64,000 bases of DNA from Sphingomonas sp. PP-CC-1A-547 (GCF_003610375.1 NZ_RAPZ01000010.1:470161-534160); one strand, 5' to 3'. Positions 33,814 through 43,541 are shown, counted from the stretch's first letter. The notes: generated by a model not told the origin, from the letters alone. Program-made: numbers and translations.

Positions 33814-35289
33814 ATGACGCAAAGTTACGACATCCTCATCGTCGGCGGCGGCATCAACGGCGCCGCGATCGCCCGCGAGGCGGCACTGAACGGCCTGTCG
33901 GTCCTGCTCGTCGAGAAGGGCGACCTCGCCGGCGCGACCTCGTCCGCCTCGACCAAGCTGATCCACGGCGGACTGCGCTATCTCGAATATTACGACTTCA
34001 AGCTGGTCGCCGAGGCGCTGCGGGAGCGCGAACGCCTGGTGAAGGCCGCGCCGCACATCATCCGCCCGATGCGTTTCGTCCTACCGCACGAGAATGCGGT
34101 ACGGCCCTGGTGGATGGTCCGGCTCGGCCTGTACCTCTACGACTGGCTTGGCGGCCGCATGACGCTGAAACGATCGCGGGGCCTGCGCAGGAGCGACACC
34201 GCCTACACCGCGCCGTTGAAGAACGGCGCGCGCGGCTTTGTCTATTCCGACGCGTTCGTCGATGATTCCCGCCTAACCGTGCTGAACGCGATGGACGCGC
34301 ATGCCAACGGCGCGGAGATCGCAGTCCGCACCGAACTCGTCACCGCCCGCCGCGACGGCGGAGTATGGTGCGCGATGCTGTCGGACGGCCGCGACGTCAC
34401 CGCGCGGGCGCTCGTTAATGCCGCGGGCCCGTGGGTTGCAGAATTGCTCGGGCGGCTCGGCATCAACGCCAGCGCCGGCGTCCGGTTGGTCAGGGGCAGC
34501 CACATCGTCGTGCCCCGACTGTACGAAGGCGACCACGCCTATATCCTGCAACTTGCCGACCGTCGCATCGTCTTCGCGATCCCGTATCAGGGCCAGACCG
34601 AGATCGGCACGACCGACATTCCCGTCGACCGGCCCGAAGACGCGGTGATCGACGCGGGCGAGATCGCGTATCTCTGCGACGCCGCGAACCAGCATTTCAC
34701 GCGTCAGATCGCGCCCGCCGACGTCACCTCGACGTGGTCCGGCGTACGCCCGCTCTACGACGACGGCGCCAGCGAGGCGAAGGCGGTCACGCGCGACTAC
34801 GTCCTCGAACTCGACACGCTCGGCGATACGGGCGCGGCGCCTCTACTGTCTGTGTTTGGTGGCAAGATCACGACTGCGCGCCATCTCGCCGAGGAAGCGC
34901 TCGCAAAGATCGCCCCCGCGCTGGGTACGGCCGTTCGCCCGATGACTCGCGACCGTGCTTTCCCCGGGGGCGCCATCCCACCTTTTGCGACCTATCTCGC
35001 GCAGGTCCGCGCGCGATGGCCGTTTCTGGGGGATCCCCGTAGCGAACGGATGGCGCACGCTTACGGGGCTTTGCTCGACGACATGCTCGCGAGTGTCACC
35101 GACACAGCCGGGCTCGGCGCCGACCTTGGCGGCGGCCTGACCGAGATCGAAGCGCGCTGGATGCACGATCGCGAATGGGCGAGGATACCCGAAGATGCAT
35201 TAATGCGCCGCAGCAAGATCGGGCTGACCTTGGATCAGGCGGAGACGGACGCATTCGGTACGTGGTGGAGCACGGCATTCCCCTCGTAA
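33814..35289 (+). CDS. glpD: Glycerol-3-phosphate dehydrogenase, FAD-dependent
   Basis: Membrane-associated flavoprotein that oxidises glycerol-3-phosphate to dihydroxyacetone phosphate and passes electrons to quinone. The 491 residues match GlpD. The FAD motif LIVGGGINGAAIAREAAL is N-terminal. GATSSASTKLIHGGLRYLE is the family signature, and IPYQGQTEIGTTDIPV and WSGVRPLYDDG are substrate and FAD contacts. The C-terminal domain is present. Divergent from rnr (52 bp apart) and not next to glpK or glpF. Confidence 0.93.
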   Translation: MTQSYDILIVGGGINGAAIAREAALNGLSVLLVEKGDLAGATSSASTKLIHGGLRYLEYYDFKLVAEALRERERLVKAAPHIIRPMRFVLPHENAVRPWWMVRLGLYLYDWLGGRMTLKRSRGLRRSDTAYTAPLKNGARGFVYSDAFVDDSRLTVLNAMDAHANGAEIAVRTELVTARRDGGVWCAMLSDGRDVTARALVNAAGPWVAELLGRLGINASAGVRLVRGSHIVVPRLYEGDHAYILQLADRRIVFAIPYQGQTEIGTTDIPVDRPEDAVIDAGEIAYLCDAANQHFTRQIAPADVTSTWSGVRPLYDDGASEAKAVTRDYVLELDTLGDTGAAPLLSVFGGKITTARHLAEEALAKIAPALGTAVRPMTRDRAFPGGAIPPFATYLAQVRARWPFLGDPRSERMAHAYGALLDDMLASVTDTAGLGADLGGGLTEIEARWMHDREWARIPEDALMRRSKIGLTLDQAETDAFGTWWSTAFPS

Positions 35290-35355
35290 GTGTTGGGGCT
35301 TGCATGTTTTACGATTGAGCATATTCTCGACGCATATCTATCGAGGAGACCTCCA

Positions 35356-35625
35356 ATGGCCACATACCCGGACCTCCAAGTCGATCCCGAGGACAAGAAT
35401 CTCGTGATCCTGCAGAGCCTGATCTGCCTGTTGCGCGAAAAGAACATACTGTCGCGCGCCGATATTGAGGAGCTGTGTGACACGGTGAAACGCCGCGCTA
35501 GCGACCATGCGAGCGATCCGCTTCCCTGCCAGATGAACGGTGCGCGTGCAGCCGCTACCGAAGTGGCGCAGATTGGCGATTATATCGGCCGCAAGTACGG
35601 CGGAAAGCACCGCCGTTCGATCTGA
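35356..35625 (+). CDS. Small hypothetical protein
   Basis: Eighty-nine residues, unrecognised. The ATG at 35356 has GAGGAGA 7 bases upstream, a good ribosome-binding site. The N-terminal half (EDKNLVILQSLICLLREKNI...DIEELCDTV) is predicted helical and resembles the short helical proteins of sphingomonads. Two Cys and no membrane segment are visible, and it ends in KHRRSI. It stands alone, followed by a long gene-poor stretch. Confidence 0.7.
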   Translation: MATYPDLQVDPEDKNLVILQSLICLLREKNILSRADIEELCDTVKRRASDHASDPLPCQMNGARAAATEVAQIGDYIGRKYGGKHRRSI

Positions 35626-36290
35626 GTCCATGCGTTGCTCGCGAGACGGCGAAATGGTCGCATTGCGCGGTTTGCGTTGAAGGAAGTGTGGATCTGACGA
35701 ACCAAGCTGGAACGTTAGCCTCACAATGCCGAGGGCAGCACGGCTTGGTCTGTAACCCTCGGCGTTGACCTCTGATTGAGAGCGACCCGCGAGATGCAGC
35801 GACGCGATAGTCTGCTGTTCTCGATTCTAGTACCCGAAGGGCCGTACGATGAGAGCGGTTGCTGAAGAACCGTTCGACGCCGTGTTTGTAGGGGTCGCTA
35901 CGTCACTTCACCAAAAGTGCTGATTGCCGCCGCCGTTACTACCGTTACGCGCGCATTTCCAAGAAGCAGTCGGTGCAGCCACCATCGTCGCTCTCTATCC
36001 CGGTGTCGGCCACGGCCGTCCCGGTAAGTCTGCGATAGCTAACTGTCGACGTGATAGGCTCCATGAACTGGCCCCCGTCTCAGACCAAAAGTATGGCCTT
36101 AGTCCTGGTACCGCTCCTTCTTTGAGGGAGTTGATCGCCGGAGTTTAAACACCCCGCGCCGTCTAAGGTCGCGAGGCGCGCAGGCAGCTGACCGGCGCGT
36201 TGGCAACCGCAGTATCATTGAGGCGCAAAGCAAGCGAGCAACCGCGGGCGCGACTGCTACGTGCCTCGCCCTCGCTCTACCGCTTTGCGA
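35626..36290. other. Gene-poor stretch, possible decayed insertion
   Basis: About 665 bases with lower G+C and no supportable gene. The longest frame (35924-36148, 74 residues) has no motif or ribosome-binding site. TGAACTGGCCCCCGTC at 36063-36078 looks like the end of an IS3-group element (TGAACTG-CCCC), but no partner end or transposase frame was found. Confidence 0.5.
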
Positions 36291-37010
36291 TCAGCTCGCG
36301 ACGAAGCATGTCTCGCCGGCGACGCGCAACCGGCCGCAAATATCCGCTGCTTGGTTCGCGCTGCCTGCGTTCACGCGCAGGCGATACAGGGTGCGGCCAC
36401 CGGCTGCGACCGGCTGGACCGACTTGTCGAGCGCGCCGACATACGCGAACCGCTTCGAGAAGTTCGCCCAGGCGGCGTTGGCGACCGCCTCGCTGGGATA
36501 GGCACCGAGTTGGACCAGCGACCCACCGGTAGCCGTGCCACCGCCATTGGGCTTCGAGGGTGCCAGGGGCGCCGCAGCGACCAGTCGGCCGCCCGAGGCA
36601 GGAACCTGTGCGACCGCATTACGACCCGCCGCGTCATCGGGCTTGGCCGCAACCGCACGCCTGCCCGCGACCGGTGCCTCCGGCACGCCGCGCAGGTCGA
36701 TCGCGCCGTTGCCCGACTTGCCCGCGCTGGTCGCGATCGCCGAGTCGCCCTCGCCCTTGACCTTCAGGCCGCCAGCGTCGTCTGGCTTTACCTTGTAGTC
36801 ACCCTCCTGGGCGGCGATCAACTGGCCATCGCCGGTGGGTGCGCGCTGTTGCAGCTTGTAGATGCCGAAAATGATCGCCGCGAGGATGGCCAAGCCGAGT
36901 ACGACGAGCGCGATTACGCGGCCGATACCGACGGTTTCCTGTTCGTCCGGCTCGACCGTTTCGAGCCAAGGGAGCCGGTCTTCCTCGCGCAGATCCATAT
37001 CTTCGGCCAT
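36291..37010 (-). CDS. SPOR-domain inner-membrane protein
   Basis: Bitopic protein of 239 residues that should bind denuded peptidoglycan at the division site. The N-terminal cytoplasmic part is acidic (MAEDMDLREEDRLPWLETVE). One membrane helix follows (VIALVVLGLAILAAIIFGIY, near residues 32-51), then a low-complexity linker, then the SPOR domain from SLVQLGAYPSEAVANAAW to the C-terminus (residues about 163-238). The ATG at 37010 overlaps the argS TGA by one base (TGATG), so it is translationally coupled to argS. Role in division is inferred from the domain. Confidence 0.85.
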   Translation of the reverse strand: MAEDMDLREEDRLPWLETVEPDEQETVGIGRVIALVVLGLAILAAIIFGIYKLQQRAPTGDGQLIAAQEGDYKVKPDDAGGLKVKGEGDSAIATSAGKSGNGAIDLRGVPEAPVAGRRAVAAKPDDAAGRNAVAQVPASGGRLVAAAPLAPSKPNGGGTATGGSLVQLGAYPSEAVANAAWANFSKRFAYVGALDKSVQPVAAGGRTLYRLRVNAGSANQAADICGRLRVAGETCFVAS

Positions 37011-38734
37011 CACTTCATCTCCGAAACCGCTTCGACACCCATGATGGCGAGGCCGTTATGAATAATCTGCCCTATAGCGGACGCCAGGAAAAGCCTTGCC
37101 GCGGTCGCCTGGGGATCCTCTATCACCAGGAAACGACGGTCGGGCCGGTCGTTTCCGACATTCCATAGCGCGTGGAACGCTGCCGCCAAGTCGTAGAGAT
37201 AGAACGCAATTCTGTGTGGTTCGCGCGCGGTCGAGGCGATCTCGACGAGCCGTGGAAACTGCGCAGCGAGCTGTACCAGCGCCAGTTCGTCCGTATCAAG
37301 CCGGGACAAATCCGCAGAAATAGGCGTAATTCCCGCCTCTGCCGCGCGACGATGCAGCGATGCGATCCGCGCATGTGCGTATTGGACGTAGAAAACCGGG
37401 TTGTCCTTCGACGCCTCGACCACCTTGGCGAAGTCGAAATCCATCTGCGCATCGGACCGCCGCGTCAGCATCGTGAAGCGCACCACGTCCTTGCCGACCT
37501 CGCGCACGACGTCCGCCAGCGTGACGAAATTGCCCGACCGCTTCGACATCTTGACCGGCTCGCCATTACGCAGCAGCCGCACCATCTGGACGAGCTTGAC
37601 GTCGAACCGCGTCTTGCCGCCGGTCAGCGCCGCAACCGCCGCGACGATCCGCTTGACCGTGCCGCCATGATCCGCACCCCAGATATCGATCAGCTGATCG
37701 GCGCTGTGGCTCTTCTGGAAATGATAGGCGAGATCGGCGCCGAAATAGGTCCACGACCCGTTCGACTTCTTGATCGGGCGATCCTGATCGTCACCGAACT
37801 GCGACGAGCGGAACAGCGGCAACTCGACCGGCTCCCAATCATCAGGCGTCTCACCCTTCGGCGCTTCGAGCACGCCGTCATAGACGAGATCGCGCGACCG
37901 CAGTTCGGCCTCGGCCGCCTCGGGCTTCTTCGCGGCCTGAAGTTCGGCCTCAGACGCGAACACCTCATGCTCGATCCCGAGCAGTGCGAGATCGGCACGG
38001 ATCATCACCATCATCGCGGCGACCGCCTGCGTGCGGAAGATGGCCAGCCATTCGGTCTCGGCCGCCCCGACGTAGCGATCGCCGAACTCCTTGGCGAGCG
38101 ACTGGCCGACGGGGACGAGATAGTCGCCGGGATACAGGCCTTCGGGGATCTCGACGGTCTCGCCGAGCGCCTCGCGGTAGCGGAGGTGGACCGAGCGCGC
38201 GAGCACGTCGACCTGGCCACCCGCGTCGTTGACGTAATATTCGCGGATGACCTTGTGGCCAGCGAACTCAAGCAGGCTGGCGAGCGCATCGCCGACGACT
38301 GCACCGCGGCAATGGCCCATGTGCATCGGACCGGTTGGGTTGGCCGAGACGTACTCGATGTTGACGGTGATCCCGTCGCCCTGCTTCGATCGGCCGTAGT
38401 CGGCGCCAGCCTCGGGAATCGCCGCCAGTTCGGCGCGCCAGGCGTCGTCGGTCAGCTTCATGTTGATGAAGCCGGGGCCTGCTACGCCCGCCGAGGCGAC
38501 GTCCTCGAGCTTCGACAGTTCGGCGACCAGTGCGTCGGCGAGCACGCGCGGATTGGTCTTGGCGGGCTTGGCGAGGACCATCGCGGCGTTGGTCGCGAGA
38601 TCGCCGTGGCTGGTGTCGCGCGGCGGCTCGACCGTGACGTTCTTGCGATCGAGGCCGGCCGGCAGCGTCCCCGCCGCGGTCAGCGTGTCGAGCGCCGCAT
38701 CGATATGCGCGGCGAAACGGGTGTAGAGCGTCAT
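37010..38734 (-). CDS. argS: Arginine--tRNA ligase
   Basis: Class I synthetase of 574 residues that charges tRNA-Arg. The N-terminal tRNA-binding domain begins MTLYTRFAAHIDAALDTL. The HIGH-type motif is PTGPMHMGHCRGAVVGDAL near residues 131-149. KMSKRSGNFVTL near residue 416 is a KMSKS-like loop. The C-terminal anticodon-binding DALR domain is present. Followed in the same transcript by the SPOR gene. Confidence 0.97.
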   Translation of the reverse strand: MTLYTRFAAHIDAALDTLTAAGTLPAGLDRKNVTVEPPRDTSHGDLATNAAMVLAKPAKTNPRVLADALVAELSKLEDVASAGVAGPGFINMKLTDDAWRAELAAIPEAGADYGRSKQGDGITVNIEYVSANPTGPMHMGHCRGAVVGDALASLLEFAGHKVIREYYVNDAGGQVDVLARSVHLRYREALGETVEIPEGLYPGDYLVPVGQSLAKEFGDRYVGAAETEWLAIFRTQAVAAMMVMIRADLALLGIEHEVFASEAELQAAKKPEAAEAELRSRDLVYDGVLEAPKGETPDDWEPVELPLFRSSQFGDDQDRPIKKSNGSWTYFGADLAYHFQKSHSADQLIDIWGADHGGTVKRIVAAVAALTGGKTRFDVKLVQMVRLLRNGEPVKMSKRSGNFVTLADVVREVGKDVVRFTMLTRRSDAQMDFDFAKVVEASKDNPVFYVQYAHARIASLHRRAAEAGITPISADLSRLDTDELALVQLAAQFPRLVEIASTAREPHRIAFYLYDLAAAFHALWNVGNDRPDRRFLVIEDPQATAARLFLASAIGQIIHNGLAIMGVEAVSEMK

Positions 38735-38836
38735 GGCAGTCCCGGTACGTCAAGGAAACGCGCGCTCTAGACCATCGCGGCGCGACGCTCAATTTTAATC
38801 CCGTTGCGGATAAGGAGACAGCGCCTCAACTCCAAA

Positions 38837-38931
38837 CGTCATTCCCGCGAAGGCGGGAACCCATAGCGGCTAGCTTCACGATCGATCGCCGACGGTCGAG
38901 GATATGGGTCCCCGCCTCCGCGGGGATGACG
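38837..38931. repeat. Short palindromic repeat, family C copy 2
   Basis: CGTCATTCCCGCGAAGGCGG and its complement (CCGCCTCCGCGGGGATGACG, one change) enclose a unique centre of about 40 bases. Same family as 10022-10069. It is extragenic, upstream of argS and 35 bases after the DUF1501 stop, and could act as a bidirectional terminator. Confidence 0.85.
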
Positions 38932-38966
38932 AACGGGATGGGCGGACGACGAGCGGGCGCTGACAA

Positions 38967-40121
38967 TTACGCGCGCACCAGTCCCTCGATCGCCGCCGCC
39001 TTCGCGCTCGCCGGAAACAGCGCGGCCATCGCGCGCGCGGGCTCAACGCCAAAATGCGATGAGACCGCGCCGCCGATGAACGCGTCTAGCTGCATCGTCG
39101 GTTTCAGATCGCGGGCTTCGTAGAGCGCGGCAGGGGCGAGACCGGGCCAGTCGGATACTACGCGGCCGCCTTTCACGGTGCCGCCGAACAGCATCGCAGA
39201 CGTGCCCGTGCCATGATCCGTCCCCCCGGTGCCGTTCACCGCTACCGTCCGTCCGAACTCGGTCGCGACCAGCACCATCGTATCCGCCCATAACGGTCCC
39301 AGCCCCGCCTGCAGCGATGCGACCATCGCGTCGAGGCCCCTCAACTGCGCGGTCAGCCGGCCGCGCTGGCCGGTGTGCGTATCCCAGCCGCCGGTCTCGA
39401 TCATCGCGATCCGTGCGCCGGTGTCGGGCTTGAGCAGCCGCGCGGCGAGCGCGCCGATCGCAGCCGCATTGCGCCCGCCGTCCTGCGCAAGATCGCTGGT
39501 GAGTTGCCGCGTCGCCATCGCCTCGCTCCACAGGCCGTGCAGTTGCTGGTCGCCGTCGTAAAGCATCGCGACGCGTTGCAGCAGGTCGTCGGACGCGTCC
39601 GGCAGGCTCGACGGTGCATAGGATGCCACCTCGCGCCGCCCCCGCAACGCCATCGGCACAGTCGCCGCGACCGCGATCGCGCGCGCCTCGTCCGCGGGCA
39701 GCACGCCGAGCAGCCGGTTGAGCCAGCCGTCGCGGACCTGATACGCACTCGCGCCCCCCGTCTCGAGCACGTTCTGGCCGTCGAAATGCGAGCGATCTCG
39801 GTAGGGCGAGGCGATCGCGTGCGCGAACAACGCCTGGCCCTGCGTGTAGAGCCCGGCACTCGCGGTCATCGCCGGATGCAGCGTAAACATGCCGTCGAGC
39901 TTGGCGCCCGTCGCAAAATCTGCCGCAAGATCGCCGCGGACGCCTGCAAAGGCCGGATCGCCGACCGCGCCGATCGTCCCGAGACCATCGGCCGCGCCGC
40001 GCTGGATGATGAACACGAACCTTTTGTCGGTCGCCGCACGCGCGAAGGCGATGCGCGGCGCGAACGCGGACGCCAGCACGCCGAGCGTACCGGTCGAGAG
40101 TAAGGAACGTCGGTCGAGCAT
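38967..40121 (-). CDS. DUF1501 family protein
   Basis: Exported protein of 384 residues, partner of the DUF1800 gene upstream. The N-terminus (MLDRRSLLSTGTLGVLASAF) carries an Arg-Arg pair before a hydrophobic stretch, so Tat export is likely. Motifs seen in the family: FIIQRGAADGLGTIG, YRDRSHFDGQNVLETGG, ETGGWDTHTGQRGRL, LVATEFGRTVAVNGTGGTDH. These resemble metal-binding sulfatase/alkaline-phosphatase-type sites. Function is unknown. It is 2 bases after the DUF1800 stop, so the two form one transcript. Confidence 0.85.
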   Translation of the reverse strand: MLDRRSLLSTGTLGVLASAFAPRIAFARAATDKRFVFIIQRGAADGLGTIGAVGDPAFAGVRGDLAADFATGAKLDGMFTLHPAMTASAGLYTQGQALFAHAIASPYRDRSHFDGQNVLETGGASAYQVRDGWLNRLLGVLPADEARAIAVAATVPMALRGRREVASYAPSSLPDASDDLLQRVAMLYDGDQQLHGLWSEAMATRQLTSDLAQDGGRNAAAIGALAARLLKPDTGARIAMIETGGWDTHTGQRGRLTAQLRGLDAMVASLQAGLGPLWADTMVLVATEFGRTVAVNGTGGTDHGTGTSAMLFGGTVKGGRVVSDWPGLAPAALYEARDLKPTMQLDAFIGGAVSSHFGVEPARAMAALFPASAKAAAIEGLVRA

Positions 40122-40123
40122 GA

Positions 40124-41665
40124 CTATCTCCGCAGCGATTCTGGAGCGACGAGCAACAGCGCGAGCGCCTGGGCCGGGCTTTCCGCGCGCGCGAGGCCCT
40201 GCGCGGTCGTGGGACTTAGCGAGGCGGGGAACAGAGTCGGCGCCAACGCCCGCGCATCGACCGGCCCGGCGCGCGCCGCGAACCGCTCCGCCGCGTCGAC
40301 GCGCCGCATGATCGCATCGGGCCCGGCCCAGGCTGCGGCGACGTCGTCATACCCGATCGGCTGCCCCGGCTGCCAGATCGGCTGGCCGAGCTGGTTCATC
40401 ATCCCCACCGTGACGCCGGGCTGAATCGTCGACGTACCAAGCGCGCGCTGGGTCGAGACATACCATTCCCAGGGCGACTTGAACTTCACCGGCCGGGTCA
40501 CCCAAGCCTCGGGCGACGCAACGAGCGCGCGGTACACCGTCGGCAGGTCACCGCCCGATTTCAGGAACGCCGCCTTCAGCCGCGCGACCATCGCCGGGGG
40601 CGGCGCATCGCCCGCGAAATGCCGCGCGAGCTTGGTCGCGATGTGCGTCGCGGTCGCCGGGTGGACGGCTAGGTCGGAGAGCACCGCCTGCGCCTGCGCC
40701 TCCCCCGCCGCGGGATAAAGCTTGCCCATCACCGTGCGATCGCCGGGCTGGTGAACGTCGTCGAGGAACAGGAAGGCGCCCGCGCGCGAATCGTCCTGGA
40801 TGCGCGCACCGGGACCACGGCCGATACCCGCGACCGTCCAGCCGGTCATCGCCCGCGCGAACTCGGTGACGTCGGCCTGGCTGTAGCCGCTGCGGACGCC
40901 GAGCGTGTGCAGCTCCATGATTTCGCGCGCGAGGTTCTCGTTCAGCCCGGTGCGGCGCCGGGTCTTTCGCACCGCGAACGGACTGTCCGGGCCGATCGAC
41001 ACCGCCTGGTCGAGATACAGCAACATCGCCGGATGCCGCTCGACCGCGTTCAGCATGTCGGCGAACTTGCCGAGCACATGCGGGCGGATCGCCTCGAACT
41101 CCATCGGCCCGGCGAGCGCCATCACCTCGAACTTCTCAGTCGAGACCGCGAAATGGTTCGCCCAGAAATGCACGAGGCGCTCGACGAACGGTGCCTCGCC
41201 GGTGAGCGCCGCCATCGTCCGTGCCGCGACCGCCGCGCCGTATTCGCTCCGGCTTTGCTTGCCGATGACCTGCCGCGCTTCCTGTCGTGCGGCCGCGCCT
41301 GGATCGATCGCCGCCGGCGCCATGGGGCCCTGAGTCATGCCGGGGGGCGCAACGCCCGCCGACACGGGGGCAGGGCTCATCGCACCGGACATGATTGGGG
41401 CGGCGGCTGCGGGTTTCACGTCCGAGCCGCCCGCCGCCTTCGGCTTACGAGGACCGAACTGATCCCTGATCGCCTTTTCCTGCGCGTAATAGGCGATCAG
41501 CCCTACCGAGATGCTGGCCGTCGCCGGTGCGTTCGCAAGTACAGCCGGCCGTGCTTCGAACCGTTCGGACTGCGCGAGCACCCACTTCGCCGGATCGCCA
41601 GCGACGCTATCCCCTGGCCTGGCGCCGAGACCGAACCGATTAAGTGCGATACTGGAAGCAGACAC
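40124..41665 (-). CDS. DUF1800 family protein
   Basis: 513 residues, function unknown. The start is a GTG at 41665 (MSASSIALNRFGLGARPGDS) with AGGAG 7 bases upstream; the longer frame is not supported. The core has FVERLVHFWANHFAVSTEK, NENLAREIMELHTLGVRSGYSQ (split here), FARAMTGWTV, HIATKLARHF and SPEAWVTRPVKFKSPWE, as in the family. A Pro/Ala/Met-rich insert (near residues 87-122) is unusual and probably disordered. DUF1800/DUF1501 gene pairs are widespread in Gram-negatives with unknown role. Confidence 0.85.
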   Translation of the reverse strand: MSASSIALNRFGLGARPGDSVAGDPAKWVLAQSERFEARPAVLANAPATASISVGLIAYYAQEKAIRDQFGPRKPKAAGGSDVKPAAAAPIMSGAMSPAPVSAGVAPPGMTQGPMAPAAIDPGAAARQEARQVIGKQSRSEYGAAVAARTMAALTGEAPFVERLVHFWANHFAVSTEKFEVMALAGPMEFEAIRPHVLGKFADMLNAVERHPAMLLYLDQAVSIGPDSPFAVRKTRRRTGLNENLAREIMELHTLGVRSGYSQADVTEFARAMTGWTVAGIGRGPGARIQDDSRAGAFLFLDDVHQPGDRTVMGKLYPAAGEAQAQAVLSDLAVHPATATHIATKLARHFAGDAPPPAMVARLKAAFLKSGGDLPTVYRALVASPEAWVTRPVKFKSPWEWYVSTQRALGTSTIQPGVTVGMMNQLGQPIWQPGQPIGYDDVAAAWAGPDAIMRRVDAAERFAARAGPVDARALAPTLFPASLSPTTAQGLARAESPAQALALLLVAPESLRR

Positions 41666-41785
41666 GATGCTTCTCCTTCGACGCCGGATTACGCGCCAAA
41701 TGTCGTGGAAGTATGTCGGCGTCGTCGCTCGTCGCACGGGCGCGGCTATTTACCGTTGCAATGGGCGCAATCGCGACGGATGGGT

Positions 41786-41797
41786 TTGCAATTGCAA
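41786..41797. promoter_or_regulatory. Perfect palindrome TTGCAATTGCAA
   Basis: A 12-bp perfect palindrome in the 215-bp divergent spacer between the DUF1800 gene and the small exported protein gene. It could be a regulator binding site for either. No known motif was matched. Confidence 0.35.
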
Positions 41798-41880
41798 CTG
41801 ATGCTGCAGCGCAATATTTCCGTGACTCGAGAGTTGGGTGAAGACCTGATCCGGCTCGACTCACCTCGGGAGACACGATC

Positions 41881-42174
41881 ATGCGCACGACCATCAAGAT
41901 CATTGCAGCAGCAGCGGCGGCCCTCACCTCGACGATCGGCATGGCCGCCGACGGCAAGCAGAGCTTCGTCCACGAGGGCAGCACCTACGTCTATACCTCG
42001 ACGCAGGACCATGGCCGCCAAGTCATCGACGGCCGTCGCTATCCGTCGGGCCAGAAGTTCCACCTGATCGTTCGCGGCGACCGCGTATCGGGTGTCTCGG
42101 CCGGCGTCCCGGTCGCGTTCAAGACCAACGAAGCCAATGGCGCGGCTGGCGGCATTGCTTCGGTTACGCGTTGA
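41881..42174 (+). CDS. Small secreted protein, unknown
   Basis: Ninety-seven residues. A GGGAG Shine-Dalgarno is 9 bases upstream of the ATG at 41881. A signal peptide (MRTTIKIIAAAAAALTSTIG to MAA) is followed by a polar domain with VHEGSTYVYTSTQDHGRQVI and RRYPSGQKFHLIVRGDRVSG, predicted beta-rich. It is a periplasmic protein of unknown role and is seen as a conserved type in sphingomonads. A strong terminator follows. Confidence 0.75.
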   Translation: MRTTIKIIAAAAAALTSTIGMAADGKQSFVHEGSTYVYTSTQDHGRQVIDGRRYPSGQKFHLIVRGDRVSGVSAGVPVAFKTNEANGAAGGIASVTR

Positions 42175-42199
42175 GCTAGTTAGCTTTTGAAAATTGCAG

Positions 42200-42232
42200 C
42201 GGCGGTCGGACCTCGGTCCGGCCGCCGTTTTG
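42200..42232 (+). terminator. Intrinsic terminator of the small secreted protein gene
   Basis: CGGCGGTCGGACC pairs with GGTCCGGCCGCCG (one G-T pair) and is followed by TTTT. Confidence 0.9.
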
Positions 42233-42244
42233 CGTTGTGAGGTA

Positions 42245-42367
42245 ATCCTCCCCCGCAAGGGGGAGGTGGCGCCGAAGGTGACGGAGGGGGAGGAAGCACA
42301 ACGGCGGTTTCGCGTCCTCCCCCTCCGTCTGGCAAATGCCAGCCACCTCCCCCTGGCGGGGGAGGAT
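42245..42367. repeat. Palindromic element family D
   Basis: Nested inverted repeat about 123 bp long. Outer arms ATCCTCCCCC...GGGGGAGGAT and GGGGGAGGTGGC/GCCACCTCCCCC; inner arms GACGGAGGGGGAGGA and TCCTCCCCCTCCGTC. It lies 8 bases after the dgt stop and just beyond the terminator, in the convergent space. Confidence 0.85.
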
Positions 42368-42374
42368 CAGTCGC

Positions 42375-43541
42375 TCAGAATCCTTCGGGCAGATCGATCG
42401 GGCCGACCAGGTCGCGATAGCGCGATACAGCGTACCGGTCCGTCATCCCGGCGATGAAATCCGCGATGTGGCGGCTGCGATGGGGGTCTTCGGTCGGCAG
42501 CCGCTCGCGCCATTCCTCGGGGATCGTCAGCGGGTCGTCGCGATAGACCGCGAACAGCCCGGACACGATTCCGTGCGCCGCATCCGCCGCCGCGAGTTGG
42601 CGCGGGTGATGATAGAGGTTGGCGTACATGAAGCGCTTCAGATCGCGCTCCGCCTCGCGCATCTCGGGCGAGAAGCCGACCAGGCACTGGCCCACATCGC
42701 GAACGTCGTCGACGCTGGTGACGCCGCTCGCCGCGATCCGCTGACGGGTTTCTGCGATCAGGTCGTTGACCATCGTCCCGATCTGCGTGCGGACGAGCTC
42801 GCCGACCAGGCGCTTCGGCTCGATATCGGGAAAGCGGCGGCGCACATCGTCCCAGCCGCGTGCGACCAGCGGCACCGCGAGCATCTGGTCGAGCGTCAGC
42901 AGCCCTGCGCGCAAGCCATCGTCGATGTCGTGATTGTCGTAGGCGATATCGTCGGCGATCGCCGCGACCTGCGCTTCGAGGCTCGAGAAACTGGTCAGCG
43001 CGAGTGGGTATTCCGCGTCCGCCGTCGCCAGCGCCCAGCCCGGATGCCGCACCGGGCCGTTATGCTTGGCGAGGCCTTCAAGCGTTTCCCAGGTCAGGTT
43101 CAGCCCGTTCCACATCGGATAGGGGCGCTCGATCGTCATGAGCGTGCGCAGCGTGTGGCCGTTGTGATCGAAGCCGCCTTGCCCGTTCAGTGCCGCCTTC
43201 AGCGCATCCTCACCGGCATGGCCGAACGGCGGATGGCCGATGTCGTGCGCGAGGCACAGCGCCTCGGTCAGGTCCTCATTCAGCGCCAGGGTGCGCGCGA
43301 TCGTCCGACCGATCTGCGCAACCTCCAGGCTGTGCGTGAGGCGGACACGGAAATGATCGCCGTCGGGCGCCATGAACACCTGCGTCTTGTGGCGCAGGCG
43401 ACGGAAGCTGATCGAGTGAATGATCCGGTCGCGGTCGCGCTGGAACGCGTCGCGGGGGCCGCGAACGGACCCGTTCTGTTCCTCGTGAAGCCGCCCTTTG
43501 CTGCGCGCCGGGTCCGATGCCCAGGGCGCGCGGTAACTCAC
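42375..43541 (-). CDS. dgt: Deoxyguanosinetriphosphate triphosphohydrolase-like protein
   Basis: HD-domain dNTPase of 388 residues. It removes triphosphate from dGTP or other dNTPs and is thought to balance nucleotide pools. The GTG start at 43541 overlaps the upstream TPR-SPOR stop (GTGA). [16 protein letters not shown] is near residue 47, then [15 protein letters not shown] (first His), [21 protein letters not shown] near residue 98 (HD pair), and [14 protein letters not shown] near 197. The length and motifs match the short bacterial class. Confidence 0.93.
   Translation of the reverse strand: MSYRAPWASDPARSKGRLHEEQNGSVRGPRDAFQRDRDRIIHSISFRRLRHKTQVFMAPDGDHFRVRLTHSLEVAQIGRTIARTLALNEDLTEALCLAHDIGHPPFGHAGEDALKAALNGQGGFDHNGHTLRTLMTIERPYPMWNGLNLTWETLEGLAKHNGPVRHPGWALATADAEYPLALTSFSSLEAQVAAIADDIAYDNHDIDDGLRAGLLTLDQMLAVPLVARGWDDVRRRFPDIEPKRLVGELVRTQIGTMVNDLIAETRQRIAASGVTSVDDVRDVGQCLVGFSPEMREAERDLKRFMYANLYHHPRQLAAADAAHGIVSGLFAVYRDDPLTIPEEWRERLPTEDPHRSRHIADFIAGMTDRYAVSRYRDLVGPIDLPEGF

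Noticed and set aside
36063..36140. Complete insertion sequence
   Set aside because: Only one IS3-like end-like sequence; no transposase frame, no second terminus and no target duplication.
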